Shown: one piece after another, positions 8,277 to 16,860 of the stretch
Position numbering within the stretch: the stretch's first letter is position 1
Layout: every line of letters starts with the position of its first letter
From: Sporomusa acidovorans
GTDB taxonomy: Bacteria; Bacillota; Negativicutes; Sporomusales; Sporomusaceae
Direction: 5' to 3'
DNA: 54,019 nucleotides
NCBI RefSeq assembly: GCF_900101845.1
Contig: NZ_FNAM01000041.1
Coordinates: 1-54,019, forward strand
The notes under the pieces: model-generated
Database searches by the model: none
What the model was told of the DNA's origin: nothing
What the model saw: only the letters and a program-made list of their open reading frames with translations
Translations under genes and position numbers: made by a program

Positions 8277-9515
8277 TTATCTTTTAAACTTATCTTTCAG
8301 CCAGTCGATTAATCCGTATCGATTGGTCACCATTTCAACATAAAAAGACTCATTGCCGTCCGGAACTAAAATAACGCCCAGACGCCGCTCACCCTGCTTG
8401 AATTTACAATCCTTGTGAACGACCTTTCCCGCCCGTTCGAAAACAAGGCTAAACGCTGCCGGCGCCTGACTAATGGCTGCCGCTAAATCAAAACGGCTGT
8501 TTACCGGCAATCCGGCCAGATTGATCATAATATCGCCTGGCTTAAGAAGCTTAGCCGCCGGCGTATCGACAACCGTGTCAAGTACCATCAGCCCGTAAGG
8601 CGGCGGCACAAACCGGGGCGGTGCACCCATTTCGCGGCGATTATCCCACTGGATGAGAAACTCATGGCCCAGCGGCGACAGTATGGCGGCTATAGCCTGC
8701 AGCCATACATACTTGGCAGATAAAAGCGCCAGCGCCAGCAGCAGCAAGCTGTAACCCGCCAGATGCAGGGCTGACTGCCACCGCCGCTGCCGCGGCAGAC
8801 TGGCTATTGCCATGTCGGTGTAGCCGAGAGCCGCTACCACCGGCAGCATAACATAAATCAAACTCGTACCGGGCGGCGTTTCCAGGGATACGTTCAGCAG
8901 CGGCCACCAAGCCGGCATATTGATTGTTCCCCCGCTTGCCGAACCAGAAGGTACTGTCACGGCCGCCAAAATAACCAGCGGCAGCGGCCAAAAATTCTGC
9001 AGACTGAAAGCGCCAACCAACCGTCCGTCCTGCCTCTTGATGATCATGGGCATAGCGCTGTAGCCGCCACTGACGGCGATTAACAAACTTTCGGTAACAT
9101 GCAGCACAGCTACCAAAGACAGCACCTGCGGCACATTAACCTCCGGCCAGCCAAAAAGTACATTGGCCAAGGCAACCACCCCGCCGGCATAGGCAAAACA
9201 TAGAAACCGCATATTGATCAGCATGAGTGCCAACGCCACCGGCCAAATATAGCTTAGGCCAAGCTGGTTTAAGGTAACGCCAACAAGCGTCAATAAAAAA
9301 CTACCGGTAATGCCGCCAATAAGGCCAAATGCACCGGCTGACAGGATTTGCTGCGATAACGTGTAGTTATACACGCCAAACATTCTGTGCTGACTTTTTT
9401 GCATCTGCCAGTATTGATAGCCGACCAGTGCCAAAACAATCCAAAAATTAACATCGAATACTACGTCCAAAGCGCCGCGAATAATCAATATGCTGATTTC
9501 AGCCCATGGGAACAA
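8277..9515 (-). CDS. MinJ-like polytopic membrane protein with PDZ domain
   Basis: The 412-aa protein has about seven to eight hydrophobic segments in residues 1-285 and one PDZ-like domain at about 305-390 (GLMVLDTVVDTPAAKLL, then KPGDIMINLAG). This layout and the position between a ctp protease gene and uvrB match Bacillus MinJ, the protein that links DivIVA to MinCD at poles and septa. Sequence similarity to MinJ is inferred from layout, not proven. The start is TTG at 9515 behind AGGTGAGG. A 14-bp perfect hairpin lies between it and ctpA. It may place the division inhibitor, or simply be a generic PDZ membrane protein; I favour a division role because of the ftsEX context. Confidence 0.8.
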   Translation of the reverse strand: MFPWAEISILIIRGALDVVFDVNFWIVLALVGYQYWQMQKSQHRMFGVYNYTLSQQILSAGAFGLIGGITGSFLLTLVGVTLNQLGLSYIWPVALALMLINMRFLCFAYAGGVVALANVLFGWPEVNVPQVLSLVAVLHVTESLLIAVSGGYSAMPMIIKRQDGRLVGAFSLQNFWPLPLVILAAVTVPSGSASGGTINMPAWWPLLNVSLETPPGTSLIYVMLPVVAALGYTDMAIASLPRQRRWQSALHLAGYSLLLLALALLSAKYVWLQAIAAILSPLGHEFLIQWDNRREMGAPPRFVPPPYGLMVLDTVVDTPAAKLLKPGDIMINLAGLPVNSRFDLAAAISQAPAAFSLVFERAGKVVHKDCKFKQGERRLGVILVPDGNESFYVEMVTNRYGLIDWLKDKFKR

Positions 9516-9539
9516 CTTGTCCTCACCTCAATGCAGATA

Positions 9540-9570
9540 AAGGTTGGTTTATAAATTATAAACCAACCTT
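9540..9570 (-). terminator. Strong hairpin between ctpA and the MinJ-like gene
   Basis: AAGGTTGGTTTATA and its perfect complement flank a 3-nt loop. On the minus strand no long T-run follows, so it is more likely an RNA-processing or stability hairpin, or a leaky terminator, than a full stop. Confidence 0.55.
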
Positions 9571-9582
9571 CAACTTTAGTCA

Positions 9583-10722
9583 TTACTGCATTTTACTCTT
9601 TAAGACCTCAACGGCCTTATCAAGCTGCACATCCCGGTTCCTGTTTTCCGGCAATTCTACTTTAATATCGGGTTCTATGCCGACACCGTTAATGGCTCTG
9701 TCATTTGGTGTCAGATACTTGGCAATCGTTAATTTTATGGCTGATCCGTCATCCAAGCGAATAACCGTCTGCACCGAACCTTTGCCGTAGGTCTTGGTGC
9801 CAATCAAAATGCCCGAACCGGTGTCTTGCGCCGCCCCGGCTACGATCTCGGAGGCACTGGCGCTGCCGCCGTTAACCAAAATCGCTACCGGATATTTTGT
9901 GGTTTCCAGGTTGGAAGAATGGGTTTCCCGCCGACCGTCACGCGTAACAATCGAAACCACCGGCCCTTTAGGCACAAACTGACCGGCCACTTTAACGCAC
10001 TCGTCAACAAGCCCGCCCGGATTGTCGCGCAGATCAAGCACCAGGGATTTTAGGCCTTGCTTTTCTAATTCCTGCAGTTTTTGAACAAAATCATTGCCTG
10101 TATTCTCATTGAACATGGATATGCGAATATAGCCCATGTTATTATCAAGCATCTTACCGGCCACAGTCTTGATTTGAATATTGGACCTGGTCAGAGTATA
10201 ATCCTGCACTTCCTGATCACGCATAATGGTCAAGACGACTTTGCTGCCTTCCGGCCCGCGAATCTTATTGACAGCTTCATCCAGGGCCAGTTCTTTGGTA
10301 TCCTGACCGTCAATTTTAATAATCTGATCACCGCTTTTAATGCCGGCTTGTTCGCCGGGTGTCCCCTCAATCGGAGCAATAACGGTAAGTTGTTTATCCT
10401 TGGTTCCAATGACAATACCAACACCGCCAAAAGAGCCTTCGGTCTCAATCATAAACTGTTTATACATTTTGGCGTCCATATAAAGCGAATGCGGATCATT
10501 GAGAGAATTGACCATTCCTTTAATTGATCCGGCCATTAGGGTGTCCACCGGCACATCTTCCACATAGCGTGACTTGACGACCTGCATAGCCCTGAGTACC
10601 CTCAGCGTACTGACAATATCGGACGACCAGGCGTTCATCAGATATAAGAACCCGGCCGCTGTTGCCAAAAAGGTCACTAAAACTAAGAGTACGGCGCCAA
10701 AAATTATTTTACGGCGACTCAA
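9583..10722 (-). CDS. ctpA: C-terminal processing peptidase (S41 family)
   Basis: The 379-aa protein has one N-terminal membrane anchor (residues 5-30), a PDZ domain at about 95-168 (FGGVGIVIG ... IKSGDQIIKIDG) and an S41 protease domain. The Ser/Lys dyad is visible: Ser289 in GGSASASE and Lys314 in YGKGS. Such proteases cut C-terminal tails of extracytoplasmic proteins. The Bacillus homologue at this locus (CtpB/YvjB) signals during sporulation by trimming SpoIVFA, and murein-hydrolase turnover is another known role in diderms. Start is TTG at 10722 behind GAGGTG. It follows the M23 gene by 98 bp. Confidence 0.95.
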   Translation of the reverse strand: MSRRKIIFGAVLLVLVTFLATAAGFLYLMNAWSSDIVSTLRVLRAMQVVKSRYVEDVPVDTLMAGSIKGMVNSLNDPHSLYMDAKMYKQFMIETEGSFGGVGIVIGTKDKQLTVIAPIEGTPGEQAGIKSGDQIIKIDGQDTKELALDEAVNKIRGPEGSKVVLTIMRDQEVQDYTLTRSNIQIKTVAGKMLDNNMGYIRISMFNENTGNDFVQKLQELEKQGLKSLVLDLRDNPGGLVDECVKVAGQFVPKGPVVSIVTRDGRRETHSSNLETTKYPVAILVNGGSASASEIVAGAAQDTGSGILIGTKTYGKGSVQTVIRLDDGSAIKLTIAKYLTPNDRAINGVGIEPDIKVELPENRNRDVQLDKAVEVLKSKMQ

Positions 10723-10820
10723 TCAATACACCTCGCAAAAGTCGCGGGTCTAACACCGGACTTATCCCTTTTTCTTCTCATCCTTTTAACTATATGTCAA
10801 TTTGGCGGTAAATATTCTTA

Positions 10821-11960
10821 TTAAGGCAAATATCCTAACGGACTGACCGGCGTACCATTTTCCCGCACTTCAAAATGCACATGCGGACCGGTGGAATATC
10901 CGGTTGAACCAGCGCGGGCAATCGTTTGTCCCTTTTGCACCCGCGCGCCCTCATCTACCAGAAGTTCAGAATTGTGCCCGTATAAGGTTGAAATGCCGTT
11001 GCCATGATCAATAATAACGGCCTTGCCATAGCCACCCATCCAGCCGCTGAAAACAACAACCCCACTATCGGCGGCGGCAACCGCATCGCCGTAATCGGCG
11101 CCGATGTCAATCCCGCTATGGAACCGGCTAGAGCCGGAAATCGGATGTGTCCGCCAGCCAAACGGCGAAGTAATCGGTCCGGAAACCGGCCACATCATGG
11201 CACCGCTGCCGCCTGCCGAACCGGTAGCGCCGCTGCCGCTGGACTGAATCTGCCTAAGCATTCGCTCAATCTGATTGGACGTCTCCATCAGGTCCTTATA
11301 GGCCTGCTCGGCGGTATCGCGCTCATTGACGGCTGAATCCAGCACTTTTTTCTGCTCGGTTTTACGGCTCTCCATCTGTGCTTTTTTCGCGGCAGCCTGG
11401 GCCTTAAGGTCGTTCAAAGCCGCCTTATCGCGTTCAAGTTCAGCCCGTTTTTGCACTACAAGTTCCCGCTCGGCCTTTACCTGCGCTACAAGGGTCAAAT
11501 CCTGATTCACAACCCGCTTTAAAAGATCCGCCCGCGTGGCAAAATCGCTAAAATCGGAAGCTCCCAGCAAAACATCCAAATAATTCATCTGCCCGTTTTT
11601 ATAGATATCACGCATTCTTTTGTTTAAAATTTGACTACGTTCGGCCAGGTTCTTTTCTACTTTGGCCAGTACAACTGTATTGGCTTCAATTTGCTTTTCG
11701 GTTGCCGCTATTTGGGACAAAATACCGTTATATTCACCGGTTACCGCATCAAGGTCGCCCTGAATCACCCGCAGTTGCTCCGAGACACTATTCACCTGCT
11801 GTTGTGCCTGGGCTGCCTTGTTTTGCTGCATTTCCATCTGCTGCTGAACGCTCTCGAGTTCACGCTGTTTGTCGTCGACATCATCGGCAAGCGCCGTTCC
11901 CAGCACGCTGGCAGCCAGTAGACCAACCAAGGCGGTTGATAAAATTCGTTTTCTAAACAA
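10821..11960 (-). CDS. EnvC-like murein hydrolase/activator, coiled coil plus M23 domain
   Basis: The 379-aa protein carries a signal peptide (cleavage probably after GTALA, about residue 25), a long coiled coil (about 27-240) rich in Gln/Glu/Lys and a C-terminal M23 (LytM) domain (about 255-375). Zinc ligands are present: HSGIDIG (His and Asp) and HVHFEV (HxH). It is thus probably an active endopeptidase rather than a degenerate EnvC-type activator. Proteins with this layout (EnvC, PcsB, CwlO) are driven by FtsEX, whose genes end 14 bp upstream, so it probably cuts septal or side-wall peptidoglycan on an FtsEX signal. Start is TTG at 11960 after a GGGGGGAGA site. Confidence 0.94.
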   Translation of the reverse strand: MFRKRILSTALVGLLAASVLGTALADDVDDKQRELESVQQQMEMQQNKAAQAQQQVNSVSEQLRVIQGDLDAVTGEYNGILSQIAATEKQIEANTVVLAKVEKNLAERSQILNKRMRDIYKNGQMNYLDVLLGASDFSDFATRADLLKRVVNQDLTLVAQVKAERELVVQKRAELERDKAALNDLKAQAAAKKAQMESRKTEQKKVLDSAVNERDTAEQAYKDLMETSNQIERMLRQIQSSGSGATGSAGGSGAMMWPVSGPITSPFGWRTHPISGSSRFHSGIDIGADYGDAVAAADSGVVVFSGWMGGYGKAVIIDHGNGISTLYGHNSELLVDEGARVQKGQTIARAGSTGYSTGPHVHFEVRENGTPVSPLGYLP

Positions 11961-11974
11961 AGCTCTCCCCCCTG

Positions 11975-12862
11975 TTACACCTTCATAAAACGCTTCAGCG
12001 AAATCGTACTGCCTAACGCGCCGATGGCTGTACCCACAACCAGGAGCACAATACTAATATGAGTCAAAAACGGGCTCTTGGGAATCAATGGCAAGAACGC
12101 CAGTGATTCGTAGACTTTTTCCGTAATAGTGCTATAGGTCTGACTCAGGATAAGTACGGCGCAGAATGCGCCGCTAAATCCCAGGATCATGCCTTCAATC
12201 ATAAATGGAAACCGGATAAACCAGTCGGTTGCGCCTACGTATTTCATAATCCCAATTTCCCTGCGCCGGGCAAAAACGGTAATCCGAATGGTATTCGAAA
12301 TAATAAACAAAGCGGCCAGTGCCAGAAAGACGATCAAAATCAGCCCAAATATCCGAATGGCTTTGGTCAACGCAAACAGTTGTTCAATAACCTCCTGGCC
12401 ATATTTTGCGTTTTCAATGCCTTTCAACTGACTAATTGACTGAGCTACTTGTTTCACATACTCAGGCTTGTCTACTTTTACTTCGAAGGAATTCGGCAAT
12501 GGGTTCGTATCCCCCAGCGCCGTTAATAAGCTCTGCTGCTCGCCCAAACGCTCTTTGAATTTAGCCAGGGCCTCTTCTTTATTGGTAAACATGACTTCCG
12601 TTACACCGGGCAGCTTGGTGATCCTGGTACCAATTTCCCGCATTTCCCGGTCAGAGAGTCCGTCTTCCATATAAACCGAAATTTGCACCTGCGTCTCCAG
12701 GGTAGAGGCAATATGATTAAGATTAAGAACCATGACCAAAAACATGCCCAGGATCAACAAAGACAGCGCGACCGTACTCACCGAGGCAATACTCATCAAA
12801 CTGTTGCGCCGGAGCGAAGAAAAAGCTTCACGGATAAAATATTCAAATGTCCTAATCTTCAT
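11975..12862 (-). CDS. ftsX: Cell-division ABC transporter permease FtsX
   Basis: The 295-aa protein has four membrane segments: one near residues 20-50, then three in about 170-290, with a large outside loop between the first two (about 55-160) that would contact the M23 partner. The conserved cytoplasmic stretch RREIGIMKYVGATDWFI is present. FtsEX does not transport; it turns ATP hydrolysis into activation of peptidoglycan hydrolases. I start it at the ATG at 12862 (MKIRTFEYF), 9 nt after GAGGAG, which overlaps the ftsE end by 11 bp; an ATG at 12868 is possible. The longer open frame to 12910 lies inside ftsE and has no ribosome site. Confidence 0.95.
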   Translation of the reverse strand: MKIRTFEYFIREAFSSLRRNSLMSIASVSTVALSLLILGMFLVMVLNLNHIASTLETQVQISVYMEDGLSDREMREIGTRITKLPGVTEVMFTNKEEALAKFKERLGEQQSLLTALGDTNPLPNSFEVKVDKPEYVKQVAQSISQLKGIENAKYGQEVIEQLFALTKAIRIFGLILIVFLALAALFIISNTIRITVFARRREIGIMKYVGATDWFIRFPFMIEGMILGFSGAFCAVLILSQTYSTITEKVYESLAFLPLIPKSPFLTHISIVLLVVGTAIGALGSTISLKRFMKV

Positions 12863-13538
12863 AGCCATATACTCCTCTTTCCTGGTCACGAACAATATAG
12901 CCTTTTTCAACTGCGATTACCCGTTTTCGCATGGCATCGACAATGGTTTTATCGTGGGTCGCCATAACAATCGTCGTACCGGCCTTGTTGATGGTATCAA
13001 ACGCCTTCATAATTTCCCAGGAAGTATCAGGGTCCAGATTGCCGGTAGGCTCATCGGCAATCACTACAGCCGGGTTGTTAACAATGGCCCGGGCAATGGC
13101 CACCCGCTGCTGCTCACCGCCTGACAGTTCTGACGGGTACGTGCGGACTTTATGCCGGAGGCCAACCAAATCCAGTACATTATGAACCCGTTTTTGCATC
13201 TCCCGGCGGGGCGCTTCAATAACCTGCATGGCAAAAGCCACATTATCATAAACCGTTTTATTGGGCAGCAAACGATAATCCTGAAAAACCATGCCTAATC
13301 CCCGCCGCAAATACGGCACCTCATTTGGCTTCATATCAATTACATTTCTGCCATTAACAAAAAGTTTTCCGCTTGTCGGCAATTCTTCGCGGAACACCAG
13401 CTTAATGAATGTCGATTTTCCAGCACCACTCGGCCCCACGAGAAAGACAAACTCACCTTTGTGGATCTCTATTGAAACATCTGCCAAGGCAACCGAACCG
13501 TTGCCATACACTTTCGACACTTCACTCATGGTAATCAA
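12852..13538 (-). CDS. ftsE: Cell-division ATP-binding protein FtsE
   Basis: FtsE is the ATPase of the FtsEX complex. The 228-aa product has Walker A GPSGAGKST, signature LSGGEQQRV and Walker B VVIADEPTGNLD. Starting at the TTG at 13538 puts GGAGGT 9 nt upstream and gives the family's usual 228-residue length; the ATG at 13529 is an alternative, and the longer frame to 13628 adds unrelated residues. It opens the run ftsE-ftsX-M23-ctpA-MinJ-like-uvrB. I do not see a clear promoter in the 137 bp before it, so it may be co-transcribed with the M50 protease gene upstream. Confidence 0.96.
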   Translation of the reverse strand: MITMSEVSKVYGNGSVALADVSIEIHKGEFVFLVGPSGAGKSTFIKLVFREELPTSGKLFVNGRNVIDMKPNEVPYLRRGLGMVFQDYRLLPNKTVYDNVAFAMQVIEAPRREMQKRVHNVLDLVGLRHKVRTYPSELSGGEQQRVAIARAIVNNPAVVIADEPTGNLDPDTSWEIMKAFDTINKAGTTIVMATHDKTIVDAMRKRVIAVEKGYIVRDQERGVYGYED

Positions 13539-13675
13539 TCGTAGAGTACCTCCATAGTAAATTGCAGTCCAAAACATTAACGGTATTCGACACCGATATG
13601 GAAAACCCTCCTTTTTCGGTAACAGCAATCACTTTTCTCCATTTATTTCCATCTCTTTTTGAAGAAAGTTGTCTT

Positions 13676-14416
13676 TTATTTTAACAGTTCCAGCGTATAC
13701 AGTGTTGTCACCCCTAATACGCTTAACAACCCAAAATACCACCACGCCACTTGCAGACGCTGGGCCGCAGTCAATTGATAATAACCGTATTCCTGTTCCT
13801 CTCCGCCACGCCACAACTCAAATAACGAAAATAGAAAAATAATTAAAACCAGGATGTTATATGTATACACAAACACCGCACCAATAACAAAACTGCCAAT
13901 CCACCAAATGCGTGGCGAGATGGCAGCGGCGATGCGTTCCCCATCTAAGGGAGCGCAAGGAATGAGATTAAAAATATTTAACAAACAGGCCGTATAAGCA
14001 AGCACCAGCATGAGCATGCTGCCACTCCATAAATAAAAAGCCAGGCATATGAGGGCACTGAGCGTCCCGGCCGCCGGTCCGCCAATGGCGATATTGGCCG
14101 TCATTTTGGCATTGACCGGGGGGCGGTTTAAGCTAATCACAGCACCAATAAAAGGGATAAACGTAGGGCCTTTGGCCTTTAGTCCGACTATCCGGGAAGC
14201 CGCAATATGCCCCAACTCGTGGATCAATAACAATAAAATGAAGCCGACAGCGAACTTAACGCCAAAAGCCAGCGCATATACAGCCAGCGAAACCAGCATC
14301 GAGGCAGCCGTAGAAAGAACGCCGCCCACCTGGATCAGCGCCAAAAGTCCGACTATCCCGATGCCGGCCCGGCGCAGAACCCGCCGGCCCAGATTGATCA
14401 CCCGCCAGTGTCTCAC
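13676..14416 (-). CDS. M50 site-2-type zinc metalloprotease
   Basis: The 246-aa integral membrane protein has the HELGH zinc motif (LLLIHELGHIAAS, about residue 66) and the second motif region (NLIPCAPLDGERI, Asp ligand at about residue 158), as in the compact SpoIVFB/YwhC branch of site-2 proteases. It would cut membrane-embedded substrates. Five or six hydrophobic segments are seen. Its place directly upstream of ftsEX and near a ctp protease recalls regulated-proteolysis genes of sporulators, but the substrate is unknown and no SpoIVFA-like partner is adjacent. Ribosome site is GGAGGGATG-like right before the ATG. Confidence 0.9.
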   Translation of the reverse strand: MRHWRVINLGRRVLRRAGIGIVGLLALIQVGGVLSTAASMLVSLAVYALAFGVKFAVGFILLLLIHELGHIAASRIVGLKAKGPTFIPFIGAVISLNRPPVNAKMTANIAIGGPAAGTLSALICLAFYLWSGSMLMLVLAYTACLLNIFNLIPCAPLDGERIAAAISPRIWWIGSFVIGAVFVYTYNILVLIIFLFSLFELWRGGEEQEYGYYQLTAAQRLQVAWWYFGLLSVLGVTTLYTLELLK

Positions 14417-14457
14417 AGCATCCCTCCTTCCCTTTTATGTAATGGATAAAAAAGTAG

Positions 14458-14505
14458 AAAAAAATTCCGCACATACAACATTCATATGCATGTGCGGAAT
14501 TTTTT
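14458..14505. terminator. Intrinsic terminator after the transketolase genes
   Basis: AAATTCCGCACAT pairs with ATGTGCGGAATTT, with an A-run on the left and a T-run on the right, so it works in either direction. On the minus strand it separates the transketolase genes and repeat copy B from the M50 gene. Confidence 0.8.
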
Positions 14506-14520
14506 AGTCAAACAGAATTT

Positions 14521-14660
14521 ATAGCAAGCGGGGACGGTTCTCAGCTTGCCTATCAAGGGGTTAAAAACGCAGTGACGAGGTTCTTTGTTGCCTGGCAGTT
14601 TTAAATTTTAAAGAATTCGCCTGAGTCAAGGAACCGTCCCTTGACTCACTTGACTCAGGC
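14521..14660 (+). repeat. Dispersed GGGACGGTTC repeat, copy B, with terminal hairpin
   Basis: It starts ATAGCAAGCGGGGACGGTTC, matching copy A (496-598), and ends with GAACCGTCCC, the inverted form of its start. The last part is a perfect 12-bp inverted repeat GCCTGAGTCAAG (14619-14630) / CTTGACTCAGGC (14649-14660). Ends that are inverted copies of each other point to a small mobile or REP-like element. It lies only 6 bp from the transketolase stop codon. Confidence 0.75.
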
Positions 14661-14666
14661 GGGGCC

Positions 14667-15608
14667 TTATGAGTTTTTACGGGCAACAGCCTTTTTGACC
14701 GCGGCCACAATAGCTTCTTCTGTCAGATTGTATTTTTTCAGCAAATCGTTGGGGGTACCGGATTCACCAAAGGTATCCATAATGCCTACCCTTTCCAGCG
14801 GCACCGGCACATTTTCAACAACTACCTCGGCAACGGCACTGCCCAGCCCGCCGATAATGCTATGTTCCTCACACGTTACAATCGCGCCGGTATCGCGGGC
14901 GGCGGCGGTAATCGCCTCTTTGTCGATCGGTTTTATGGAGGCCATATCGAGTACCCGGGCACTTATTCCCTGGGAAATAAGCTGTTCGGCCGCGTGCCGT
15001 GCCGGCGCCACCATGACGCCGCAGGCGATAATTGTGGCATCGGTTCCATCTGCCAGCAAAGCAGCTTTGCCGATATGGAATTCATAGGCATCGCCAAAAA
15101 CATCAGGTACTGCTGCCCGTCCCAGCCGGATATATACCGGGCCCTGATAACTGGCTGCAAAATCAATTGCCTGTCTGGTTTCCGCCGCGTCAGCCGGCAC
15201 AATCACCGTCATATTCGGCAAGGCGCGCATGACAGCAACATCCTCGACCGACTGGTGAGAAGCACCGTCTTCGCCAACGGTTAAACCGGCGTGAGTTGCC
15301 GCAATTTTGACATTGAGCTGCGGGTAACAGATGGAATTACGGACTTGTTCAAACGCCCGGCCGGTAGCAAACATGGCAAAAGTCGAAACAAAAGGAATCT
15401 TACCGGCGGCAGCCAGACCGGCAGCAACCCCCATCAAATTCTGCTCGGCAATACCGACATTAAAAAAACGGTCAGGATGCGCTTTGGCAAATACATTGGT
15501 CTTAGTAGACTTGGACAGGTCAGCATCCAAAACTACAACATTCTTATTGCGGTCGCCTAAATCTTTTAGAGCTAAACCATAGGCTTCACGGGTAGCTAAA
15601 GTAGCCAT
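14667..15608 (-). CDS. Transketolase, C-terminal subunit
   Basis: The 313-aa protein carries the pyrimidine-binding and C-terminal domains of a split transketolase (pentose phosphate pathway, transfers C2 units using thiamine diphosphate). Seen: the GIAEQNLMGVAAGLA motif with the catalytic Glu that activates the cofactor, FAMFATGRAFEQVRN, and HAGLTVGEDGASHQ. Split transketolases occur in many Firmicutes and archaea and need the N-terminal half (15884-16720). Here the two genes are 275 bp apart instead of overlapping, because a long palindromic repeat lies between them. ATG at 15608 follows GAGGTG by 10 nt. Confidence 0.96.
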   Translation of the reverse strand: MATLATREAYGLALKDLGDRNKNVVVLDADLSKSTKTNVFAKAHPDRFFNVGIAEQNLMGVAAGLAAAGKIPFVSTFAMFATGRAFEQVRNSICYPQLNVKIAATHAGLTVGEDGASHQSVEDVAVMRALPNMTVIVPADAAETRQAIDFAASYQGPVYIRLGRAAVPDVFGDAYEFHIGKAALLADGTDATIIACGVMVAPARHAAEQLISQGISARVLDMASIKPIDKEAITAAARDTGAIVTCEEHSIIGGLGSAVAEVVVENVPVPLERVGIMDTFGESGTPNDLLKKYNLTEEAIVAAVKKAVARKNS

Positions 15609-15636
15609 TTAAAATTTGCACCTCTTTCATGGGCGA

Positions 15637-15819
15637 ATGACTCTGAACGCCCATCTGCGTTGTTGCTCCTGCGATCCGTTGCTCAACGTACGCGTGTACG
15701 TCTCCGCTACGGTTCTCGTCGCGAGCCGTACAATATGCGGTCAGTCTGTCTGCGACAAACTTAACGCGTTATAAGCAGCATTGTAAAACAGAACGCAGCA
15801 TCTGGACATTCATAGCCAT
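15637..15819. repeat. Long imperfect palindromic repeat, copy D1
   Basis: The left end (TGAACGCCCATCTGCGTTG) and right end (AACGCAGCATCTGGACATTC) are imperfect inverted copies, with a CGTACGCGTGTACG palindrome inside. Its left 26 bp match copy D2 (16913-17038, inverted) at about 22 positions, including GCCCATCTGC and GTTGCTCCT. It fills the gap between the two transketolase genes. Confidence 0.75.
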
Positions 15820-15883
15820 CCGCGTGTATATTCATGGTTTCTTTTGGGAACGTAAATAGACTCTTTTTATATCGAATCTATAA

Positions 15884-16720
15884 TCACTCACCCGCTAACG
15901 CAGCTAAGAATTTTTCACACTCTTCCCGGCTGGGAGCTTTTCCATGCCAATCCACAACATTTTCCATTTGGCAGACGCCTTTGCCTTTAACGGTTTTGGC
16001 CACAATCATCGTGGGCTTGTCCTTTACCGTCTTAGCGGTTTGAATAGCATCATAGATAGCCTGATAGTCGTGTCCGTCAATTACCAGGACATTCCAGCCA
16101 AACGCCTGCCATTTTTCAGGAATAGGCAGCGGCGACATGACTTCACGAATCGGACCGTCAATCTGCAAGCCGTTAAAATCGACAAAAGCAGTCAGGTTGT
16201 CCAATTTATAGTGAGGCGCAAACATAGCGGCTTCCCAAACCTGGCCTTCTTCCAATTCCCCATCGCCTAATAATGCATAAACACGGTAATTGCGGGCATC
16301 AAGCTTACCGGCAAGGGCCATGCCGTTGGCAGCACTTAAGCCTTGTCCCAGAGAACCGGTGGACATATCCACGCCGGGAATCTTCTTCATTTCAGGGTGT
16401 CCTTGCAGGCGGCTGTTGACCTTGCGCAGTGTCAACAATTCTTCCTTAGGAAAAAATCCTTTTTCCGCCAGCGTAGCGTAAAGTACCGGAGCCGCATGCC
16501 CTTTGGACAGAACAAAGCGGTCACGGTCGGCATCCTTCGGGGTTGCCGGGTCTACATTCATTTCAGCAAAATAAAGCACCGTCAAAATATCGGCGGCCGA
16601 TAAGGAACCACCCGGATGACCCGATTTTGCTTCCGTAACCATGCGCAAAATATTGCCTCTGATGGATTTGGCCCGTTCAGCAAGCTCGGTAAGTTGCTGC
16701 GGGGTTAGTTTTTGTGTCAT
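15884..16720 (-). CDS. Transketolase, N-terminal subunit
   Basis: The 278-aa protein is the thiamine-diphosphate-binding half of a split transketolase: GHPGGSLSAADIL, the KGHAAPVLYA histidine, and the Mg/ThDP motif GDGELEEGQVWEA ... FNGLQIDG are all present. It works with the C-terminal subunit encoded 275 bp downstream. ATG at 16720 has AGGAGG 7 nt before it. An 18-bp palindrome (16763-16780) lies upstream in the leader and could be an operator, and a repeat cluster follows further upstream. Confidence 0.96.
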   Translation of the reverse strand: MTQKLTPQQLTELAERAKSIRGNILRMVTEAKSGHPGGSLSAADILTVLYFAEMNVDPATPKDADRDRFVLSKGHAAPVLYATLAEKGFFPKEELLTLRKVNSRLQGHPEMKKIPGVDMSTGSLGQGLSAANGMALAGKLDARNYRVYALLGDGELEEGQVWEAAMFAPHYKLDNLTAFVDFNGLQIDGPIREVMSPLPIPEKWQAFGWNVLVIDGHDYQAIYDAIQTAKTVKDKPTMIVAKTVKGKGVCQMENVVDWHGKAPSREECEKFLAALAGE

Positions 16721-16762
16721 TCTGTAACCTCCTATAGTCCTAATCCTTTATCTATCTACAAT

Positions 16763-16780
16763 GTTTCAGCAAGCTGAAAC
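16763..16780. promoter_or_regulatory. 18-bp palindrome upstream of the transketolase genes
   Basis: GTTTCAGC AA GCTGAAAC is a perfect inverted repeat 42 bp before the tktN ATG. It could be an operator or a leader hairpin. The same GTTTCAG word recurs at the end of repeat D2, so it may also be repeat debris. Confidence 0.4.
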
Positions 16781-16796
16781 GAGTCCACTGTAAAAA

Positions 16797-16827
16797 GTAG
16801 CAAGCGGGGACGGTTCTGAACTTGCTA
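16797..16827 (+). repeat. Dispersed GGGACGGTTC repeat, copy C (short)
   Basis: TAGCAAGCGGGGACGGTTCT followed by GAACTTGCT keeps only the opening hairpin (AGCAAG/CTTGCT) of copies A and B. The rest of the element is missing. Confidence 0.65.
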
Positions 16828-16860
16828 TTTACCTTTGCTCTCAAAATCTCAATACCCCTA

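Noticed and set aside
13629..13814. Small open frame overlapping the end of the M50 gene
   Set aside because: Out of frame with the protease motifs and no ribosome site.
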